A stretch of 5,639 bases of DNA from the NCBI GenBank assembly GCA_965363725.1, contig CBDTUS010000226.1:1-5639 (forward strand), read 5' to 3'. The position numbers were made by a program, and so were the translations under genes. The DNA is from JAGLCY01 sp965363725 (lineage in GTDB: Bacteria > Krumholzibacteriota > Krumholzibacteriia > LZORAL124-64-63). Below, piece after piece: positions 1-3,115 of the stretch (positions are counted from its first letter, which is position 1; the number at the start of each line of letters is the position of its first letter). The notes under the pieces are model-generated. The model was given only the letters and a program-made list of their open reading frames with translations. It ran no database searches and was not told the origin of the DNA.

Positions 1-53
1 GCGCCTGCTTTACACGCAGGAAGTCACAGGTTCGAGTCCTGTTTCGCCCACCA
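1..53 (+). tRNA. tRNA-Val (anticodon UAC), 3' part only
   Basis: This is the 3' portion of a tRNA gene; its 5' acceptor strand and D arm lie left of the window. The anticodon stem pairs CCTGC (4-8) with GCAGG (16-20). The 7-base loop (9-15) carries anticodon TAC at 11-13, which reads valine GUN codons, mainly GUA and GUG. The variable loop is 21-25. The T arm pairs ACAGG (26-30) with CCTGT (38-42) around TTCGAGT. The 3' acceptor strand TTCGCCC (43-49), discriminator A50 and an encoded CCA (51-53) complete it. The missing 5' strand should read GGGCGAA or a close wobble variant. Confidence 0.95.
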
Positions 54-332
54 TTTCTCCATGATTAGGTGCTTTTTGTTAAAAAAACCTGTTTTCCGTT
101 GATATGGGGGACATGGCACCATTTTTCGCACCGAATTTGAAGATTCCCCTTTTTTATCCAAATTTTCCGCAGAAGAACAAAAATAATGGGTTGCATTGGG
201 TATATGCATATGGTACTGTAATCATGTCAAGTGATGGACATGTGAGTGGGAAGGAGAGCTCAACGCAGTTGTCAATGTGTCCGCTTGGGTTAGCCACCCT
301 CGCTAGAATGTGCCTTTTTTGGAGGTGTCCTA
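54..332. other. Intergenic region between tRNA-Val and the dockerin-like gene
   Basis: No convincing gene is seen. Just after the tRNA, 67-90 can fold as a weak AT-rich hairpin (AGGT/ACCT plus T5/A5), a poor tRNA terminator candidate. A perfect 10-bp palindrome ATATGCATAT lies at 202-211. Right after it is a good -10-like hexamer TGTAAT (217-222, 5 of 6), but no good -35 sits at the right distance. TTGTCA at 269-274 resembles a -35 but lacks a matching -10, and TAGAAT at 304-309 resembles a -10 but lacks a -35. The downstream gene's promoter is probably here, but I cannot choose among these. Confidence 0.5.
321..327 (+). promoter_or_regulatory. Ribosome binding site of the dockerin-like gene
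   Basis: GGAGGTG lies five bases before ATG 333. It is a strong Shine-Dalgarno match and decides in favour of 333 over the in-frame ATG at 351. Confidence 0.8.
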
Positions 333-965
333 ATGGTTCTTAGGAAACTCATGGGTATTTTTGCAATTACCCTGATTGTTGGTGCCGCTTCGCTCGCTAT
401 GGCGGGTGTTCCGGACGTGACGCAGTGCTCGGCCTCTCGGGCCTATAGCGGTCCCGAGCGTACGGTCCTGTTCAATGTTCCTGACGGCAATGGTAATGCG
501 TTCACCGAAGCCGTGAAGGTTGGCGGCGGCGTGGCTGATGCCACGATCACTGTCATCGTTCGTGATGGCGCTGGTGTTCCTGTTGTGAACTTCCCGTTCG
601 AAGATACGTGGATCGAGTCCGTCGATGGCGGCATGGTTGCTTGCACTGGTGGTGCCACATCTAATGCTAGCACCGATGTCGACGGCATGACTGAGTTCCA
701 GAATCCGCTGCGGGCGGGCGGTGCCAGCTTGGCTGACACCCGTATCATCATCAACAACAATGCCATGGCCAACACCCTTCCGATCAGCTACAACAGTAGC
801 GATCTGGATGGTAGCGGCGCGGTCAACCTGACCGACGTCCAGCTTTTTGCCGGCGATTTCTTCGATGTGAGCTACATGTTCCGGTCTGACCTGTTCTTCG
901 ACAACGTCGTGAACCTGTCCGATCTGCCCCTGTTGGCTGCGACCATTGGAGCTGCTTGCCCCTAG
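333..965 (+). CDS. Secreted protein with Ig-like middle and C-terminal dockerin-type EF-hand pair
   Basis: The 210-aa product starts with a signal peptide of about 24 residues (basic MVLRK, hydrophobic core, A-M-A cleavage site), so it is exported. Residues about 60-140 look like a bacterial Ig-like (invasin Big_1-style) beta-sandwich: an ATITVIVRD strand, a GVPV turn, then a TDVDGMTEF strand. Residues 157-206 form a duplicated dockerin-like module. Loop 1 is D157-x-D159-x-S161...N165-x-x-D168 and loop 2 is D186...D190...N194-x-x-D197, each followed by a helix. Loop 2 has Phe188 where Asn or Asp is expected, so calcium binding there may be weak. No catalytic domain is visible. The protein ends CP, unlike the tagged paralogues downstream. 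The start is fixed by GGAGGTG at 321-327, five bases upstream; Met7 (351) is a weaker alternative. Export and the dockerin-like end are fairly sure; the role is unknown. Confidence 0.85.
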   Translation: MVLRKLMGIFAITLIVGAASLAMAGVPDVTQCSASRAYSGPERTVLFNVPDGNGNAFTEAVKVGGGVADATITVIVRDGAGVPVVNFPFEDTWIESVDGGMVACTGGATSNASTDVDGMTEFQNPLRAGGASLADTRIIINNNAMANTLPISYNSSDLDGSGAVNLTDVQLFAGDFFDVSYMFRSDLFFDNVVNLSDLPLLAATIGAACP

Positions 966-1029
966 GAATTCCGCTTCATGCCTGGTCTGACCTGGTGTGA
1001 AAGGAATTTTTAAAGGTGTAACAACATTG

Positions 1030-1060
1030 GTGGCCCTGCTGATGCAGGTGGCAGGGCCAC
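1030..1060 (+). terminator. GC-rich hairpin downstream of the dockerin-like gene, possible terminator
   Basis: GTGGCCCTGC (1030-1039) pairs perfectly with GCAGGGCCAC (1051-1060) across an 11-base loop. A second, mutually exclusive hairpin pairs CCTGC (1035-1039) with GCAGG (1044-1048) around TGAT. No T-run follows (AATATTCTCG), so a classic intrinsic terminator is doubtful. It could instead be a transcript-end stabiliser or a two-state leader element for the gene at 1127. The rest of the 966-1126 gap shows only a weak promoter-like pair (CTGACC 987-992, TTTAAA 1009-1014). Confidence 0.45.
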
Positions 1061-1114
1061 AATATTCTCGCCCATTTGTTACGGCGAACTTCAGGAATAC
1101 CTGCTCAACTTAAC

Positions 1115-1120
1115 AGGAGA
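1115..1120 (+). promoter_or_regulatory. Ribosome binding site deciding the start at 1127
   Basis: AGGAGA lies six bases before ATG 1127. The frame stays open upstream to a TTG at 1076, but that start has no Shine-Dalgarno and would place 17 polar residues ahead of a clean signal peptide. Confidence 0.8.
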
Positions 1121-1126
1121 TACAAC

Positions 1127-1738
1127 ATGAAGAAGTTGGTAGTTCTGTTGCTGGCCAGTCTGGTAGCAAGCTCGGCTTTCGCCGTAGTCGACCCCGATCC
1201 CAACAGCTTGGGGATCTACTTCGATACGGATGCCGAAAACAATTGCATGACCACTGGCGCCAGTATCCCGTTCTTCACCTATCTGATTCTGGCTAACACC
1301 ACTGCCCCGGCCATCAATGCCTACGAGTTGGGCATGACGGTCGAGGTCCCGGCTGGTATGGAGGCGATGGTTTTCCGTCTGGCCTCCTCCATCGCCAATG
1401 GCGTTGTCAGCGGCGTCGATGTTGGTGTCAATGATGCTCTGGGCGGCGATTACATCGTCGGTCTGGCTGCTCCGTTGCCGGCTTCCGAAGCCATCGTGCT
1501 GCACTCGTGGCAGTACATGGTTCTGGCTGTGTTCCCGGTGCAGATGTACATTGGCTCCTCTTCGGTTCCTTCCATCGAAGGTGACTACCCCGTCGTCCAG
1601 AACGCCGAGGGTTCCATCCTGATGCAGACCGGTCTGTCGACCGGCGGCCCGGATATTCCGGTTGCCACCGTCAATGACGAATGTGTCGTGGGTACGGAAG
1701 ATGTCAGCTTTGGTAGCGTGAAGAGCCTGTTCCGGTAG
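1127..1738 (+). CDS. Secreted beta-sandwich protein with C-terminal SFGSVKxLFR tail (paralogue A)
   Basis: The 203-aa product has a clean signal peptide (MKKLVVLLLASLVASSAFA, cleavage after residue 19). The mature part opens with SLGIYFDTD and is rich in short hydrophobic strands. Landmarks shared in order with the product of 2268-2900 are the GIYF start, a P-x-F-x-YL strand, INAYE (63-67), YIVGL (109-113) and a W/F-Q-Y/F-M strand. This spacing suggests a cohesin-like or related beta-sandwich, but I cannot name a family with certainty. Cys40 and Cys186 could form a disulfide joining the N- and C-terminal parts. The last 13 residues (191-203), EDVSFGSVKSLFR, recur almost unchanged in the paralogue. 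No transmembrane segment, lipobox, LPXTG or PEP-CTERM-type end is present. A strong intrinsic terminator follows. Function is unknown; export and paralogy are well supported. Confidence 0.85.
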   Translation: MKKLVVLLLASLVASSAFAVVDPDPNSLGIYFDTDAENNCMTTGASIPFFTYLILANTTAPAINAYELGMTVEVPAGMEAMVFRLASSIANGVVSGVDVGVNDALGGDYIVGLAAPLPASEAIVLHSWQYMVLAVFPVQMYIGSSSVPSIEGDYPVVQNAEGSILMQTGLSTGGPDIPVATVNDECVVGTEDVSFGSVKSLFR

Positions 1739-1771
1739 ATACCGGTACAATTTGCGGTTTCGGCCGCAGGG

Positions 1772-1793
1772 CTTAGGTCCAACTTAGGTCCAA
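1772..1793. repeat. Tandem 11-bp duplication
   Basis: CTTAGGTCCAA occurs twice back to back (1772-1782 and 1783-1793), directly before the terminator stem. It probably arose by replication slippage; no function is evident. A small hairpin TGCGG/CCGCA (1753-1768) lies just upstream. Confidence 0.9.
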
Positions 1794-1796
1794 ATC

Positions 1797-1826
1797 CCCG
1801 GGTGGTATTCCACCCGGGTTTTTTTT
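1797..1826 (+). terminator. Intrinsic terminator of paralogue A
   Basis: A perfect 9-bp GC-rich stem pairs CCCGGGTGG (1797-1805) with CCACCCGGG (1810-1818) around the loop TATT. Eight T residues (1819-1826) follow immediately. This is a textbook Rho-independent terminator 58 bases after the stop codon. Confidence 0.95.
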
Positions 1827-1902
1827 GCCTGCCAGCGCGGGGAAGATGGACTGGCAGGACAATCCCTCAAATCAGACCCTCTTTCAGGCCCCATCGACGC
1901 CA

Positions 1903-1938
1903 GATACCCATATGGGATAACCCTTGACAGGTATCCCA
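1903..1938. promoter_or_regulatory. Nested inverted repeats around a -35 box, operator candidate
   Basis: CCCATATGGG (1907-1916) is a perfect 10-bp palindrome. TGGGATA (1913-1919) is inverted as TATCCCA (1932-1938), enclosing the TTGACA -35. GATACC (1903-1908) is also inverted as GGTATC (1930-1935). This dense dyad symmetry on a -35 fits a dimeric regulator site. No regulator can be named. Confidence 0.5.
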
Positions 1939-1952
1939 GATCCCCGGATATT
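1924..1952 (+). promoter_or_regulatory. Sigma-70-type promoter candidate upstream of paralogue B
   Basis: A consensus -35 TTGACA (1924-1929) is followed after exactly 17 bases by GATATT (1947-1952, 4 of 6 to TATAAT). Transcription would start near 1959, about 100 bases past the preceding terminator, and would run through the phased repeats into the gene at 2268. Confidence 0.6.
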
Positions 1953-1980
1953 CACATGGGTTCCACTCAGGGAGCCGACT

Positions 1981-2030
1981 AAGCATCAAAATGCATCAAA
2001 ATGCATCAAAATGCATTAAAATGCATCAAA
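1981..2030. repeat. Five tandem 10-bp repeats with helically phased A-tracts
   Basis: The unit ATGCATCAAA repeats five times at a period of exactly 10 bp. Unit 1 has A for T at 1982, and unit 4 has T for C at 2017. Each unit joins the next to form an AAAA tract (1988, 1998, 2008, 2018, 2028), so the tracts face one side of the helix and predict intrinsic curvature. Units 2-5 each contain the palindrome ATGCAT. There are no spacers, so it is not a CRISPR array. Confidence 0.9.
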
Positions 2031-2252
2031 ATGGTATTCGGCTGAAGATTTCGGTTGAAAAAATTCGTCCGCAGCCGAAAAGAGTGCTTGTCGGGCTGAG
2101 TGAGACTCAGTATCTTTTGCTTGTTGTCGCTGCAAGCGGTTCCTGTTTCTGGCCCAAGTCGGGTTCCGGGCTGAAGGATCATTGCTCTGGCCGGTTCCCG
2201 GATTTTGCAGGATCGCCAAATGTCCCAGGGCTGAAAAATGGATTTTCCAAGA

Positions 2253-2259
2253 AAGGGGA
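2253..2259 (+). promoter_or_regulatory. Ribosome binding site deciding the start at 2268
   Basis: AAGGGGA lies eight bases before ATG 2268. An in-frame ATG at 2238 would add ten polar or charged residues before the signal peptide and would place this site inside the coding sequence, so 2268 is preferred. Confidence 0.7.
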
Positions 2260-2267
2260 ATCGAGAA

Positions 2268-2900
2268 ATGAAAAAGTTGCTTTTTGCTGTGTCGGCTCTC
2301 GCCGCGCTTTCCCTGCTGGCCCCCAGCACCGGTTTTGCTCAGATTCACGACTATGACAATCAGGTCGGTCTCTTCCTGGCTGCTGATGGTACGGGCGGAA
2401 CCAACTCCAACGACATCGGTGTTCCGGTGTTCGTGTACCTGGTTCTGTTGCGCCCCGTTGATGAAATGAACGGCGACGCTCCCTACCCTGATATCAACGC
2501 TTTCGAGTGCATGCTGAACTTCAGCGGCGGTGCCCTGTTCAAGCTGGGTGACGCGTATCCTCCCACGGGAATCAACGTGGGCGACAACACCGACATCAAC
2601 CAGGGCTTCCTGGAATACATCGTGGGTATAGGCACCTCGGTGCCCGTGACCGACGGCTCCGTCACCCTGATCACCTTCCAGTTCATGGCGACCACGCCGG
2701 CGGAAACTCTCATCAATCTGACGCAGACTTCGCGTCCCGGCATCCCCGGTGAGATGGCCTTCCAGTCCATCTCCGGAGAATTGCGGGTCATGTACAGCGC
2801 TGCCAATGACGTTCCCGATGACCCTGTCTTCTCCTTCAACGGTGGAACCGTTGCCGTGGAGGACGCGTCCTTCGGTTCGGTCAAGGCCCTGTTCCGGTAG
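2268..2900 (+). CDS. Secreted cohesin-like beta-sandwich protein with C-terminal SFGSVKxLFR tail (paralogue B)
   Basis: The 210-aa product has a signal peptide of 24 residues (MKKLLFAV..., cleaved after S-T-G-F-A). The mature protein follows the same plan as the product of 1127-1738: VGLFLAADG, VPVFVYLVL, DINAFE (75-80), YIVGI (117-121), then a TFQFMATTPAET strand and an acidic linker. An adhesive-type beta-sandwich close to cohesin is suggested by the order: VPV-x-V strand, INAFE, FSGGALF, YIVG, a DGSVTLITFQF strand. This is pattern reading, not a search result. Residues 198-210, EDASFGSVKALFR, end the protein and match the paralogue's tail at 11 of 13 positions. A single Cys (in FECML) remains, so the paralogue's possible disulfide is absent. 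A strong hairpin follows. Function is unknown; display at the surface or secretion is likely. Confidence 0.85.
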   Translation: MKKLLFAVSALAALSLLAPSTGFAQIHDYDNQVGLFLAADGTGGTNSNDIGVPVFVYLVLLRPVDEMNGDAPYPDINAFECMLNFSGGALFKLGDAYPPTGINVGDNTDINQGFLEYIVGIGTSVPVTDGSVTLITFQFMATTPAETLINLTQTSRPGIPGEMAFQSISGELRVMYSAANDVPDDPVFSFNGGTVAVEDASFGSVKALFR

Positions 2901-2918
2901 TCCGACTGCCTGACGGAG

Positions 2919-2933
2919 CCGGATTTGATCCGG
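2919..2933 (+). other. Small hairpin after paralogue B
   Basis: CCGGAT (2919-2924) pairs with ATCCGG (2928-2933) around a TTG loop, just after the stop codon and before the larger hairpin at 2946-2975. No T-run follows. It may help stabilise the transcript end. Confidence 0.4.
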
Positions 2934-2945
2934 TGTCGTGATCAT

Positions 2946-2975
2946 CGAAAGGGGCGGGGATACCCGCCCCTTTCG
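2946..2975 (+). terminator. Strong 13-bp hairpin, probable terminator of paralogue B
   Basis: CGAAAGGGGCGGG (2946-2958) pairs perfectly with CCCGCCCCTTTCG (2963-2975) around GATA. Only three T residues lie at the stem's 3' side and no T-run follows, so it is an atypical intrinsic terminator. It stands 46 bases after the stop codon and before the next promoter candidate, which supports an end-of-transcript role. Confidence 0.65.
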
Positions 2976-2984
2976 TGTGCCCAA

Positions 2985-3023
2985 GGGTCAAGTCCCTGGA
3001 AATGACAGGCAAGTCATTGACCC
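2985..3023. promoter_or_regulatory. Nested inverted repeats overlapping the peptidase promoter, operator candidate
   Basis: AATGAC (3001-3006) is inverted as GTCATT (3013-3018) with a 6-base spacer. An outer pair GGGTCAA (2985-2991) and TTGACCC (3017-3023) surrounds it. The right arms form the -35 box of the candidate promoter, so a bound regulator would block it. Confidence 0.45.
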
Positions 3024-3045
3024 TGTTCCCATTCGATCATATACT
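3017..3045 (+). promoter_or_regulatory. Sigma-70-type promoter candidate of the C25 peptidase gene
   Basis: TTGACC (3017-3022, 5 of 6) and TATACT (3040-3045, 4 of 6) are separated by exactly 17 bases. The predicted start near 3052 gives a 5' leader of about 64 bases to ATG 3116. It also argues against the in-frame ATG at 3047, which would lie upstream of the transcript start. Confidence 0.6.
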
Positions 3046-3115
3046 GATGATACGCCCAACCGGGCTATGCCTGCCCCTGATCGATAATTCCGCCACTTCT
3101 GTCCGGGAGACCAGA

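Larger units (their letters stand above)
1827..2267. other. Long intergenic/leader region upstream of paralogue B
   Basis: No convincing gene is seen in these 441 bp. The region holds a promoter candidate with nested inverted repeats (1903-1952) and five phased 10-bp repeats (1981-2030). It also has a hairpin pairing TTCGGCTG (2037-2044) with CAGCCGAA (2072-2079), and a short hairpin CTGAGT/ACTCAG (2096-2110) beside a weaker promoter-like pair (TTGTCG 2088-2093, TATCTT 2111-2116, 17-base spacer). The heptamer GGCTGAA or GGCTGAG recurs near 2040, 2095, 2169 and 2230. If transcription starts near 1959, the mRNA leader is about 310 bases, long enough for regulation. No known riboswitch class is recognised. 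Confidence 0.55.

Noticed and set aside
104..343. Forward open frame of 79 codons after the tRNA
   Set aside because: No proper ribosome binding site, no recognisable protein features, and it overlaps the start of the dockerin-like gene.
1091..1750. Reverse-strand open frame of 219 codons opposite paralogue A
   Set aside because: Low-complexity His/Arg/Gly/Asp composition typical of an antisense shadow.
1981..2030. CRISPR array
   Set aside because: The units are 10 bp, directly abutting, with no unique spacers.
2088..2116. Second promoter upstream of paralogue B (TTGTCG, 17 bases, TATCTT)
   Set aside because: Only 4 of 6 matches in both boxes; kept as a comment, not as a separate feature.
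1991..2356. Forward open frame of 121 codons starting inside the 10-bp repeats
   Set aside because: It has no Shine-Dalgarno, reads the repeats as MHQNASKCIK-like peptide, and overlaps the start of paralogue B in another frame.
2016..2984. Reverse-strand open frame of 322 codons across paralogue B and its leader
   Set aside because: It runs through the terminator hairpin and the leader, has no domain, and the + strand frame has a signal peptide, Shine-Dalgarno and paralogue.
3047..3115. In-frame ATG at 3047 as an earlier start of the peptidase
   Set aside because: No Shine-Dalgarno precedes it and it lies just upstream of the predicted transcript start; ATG 3116 has GGGAGA at a good distance.
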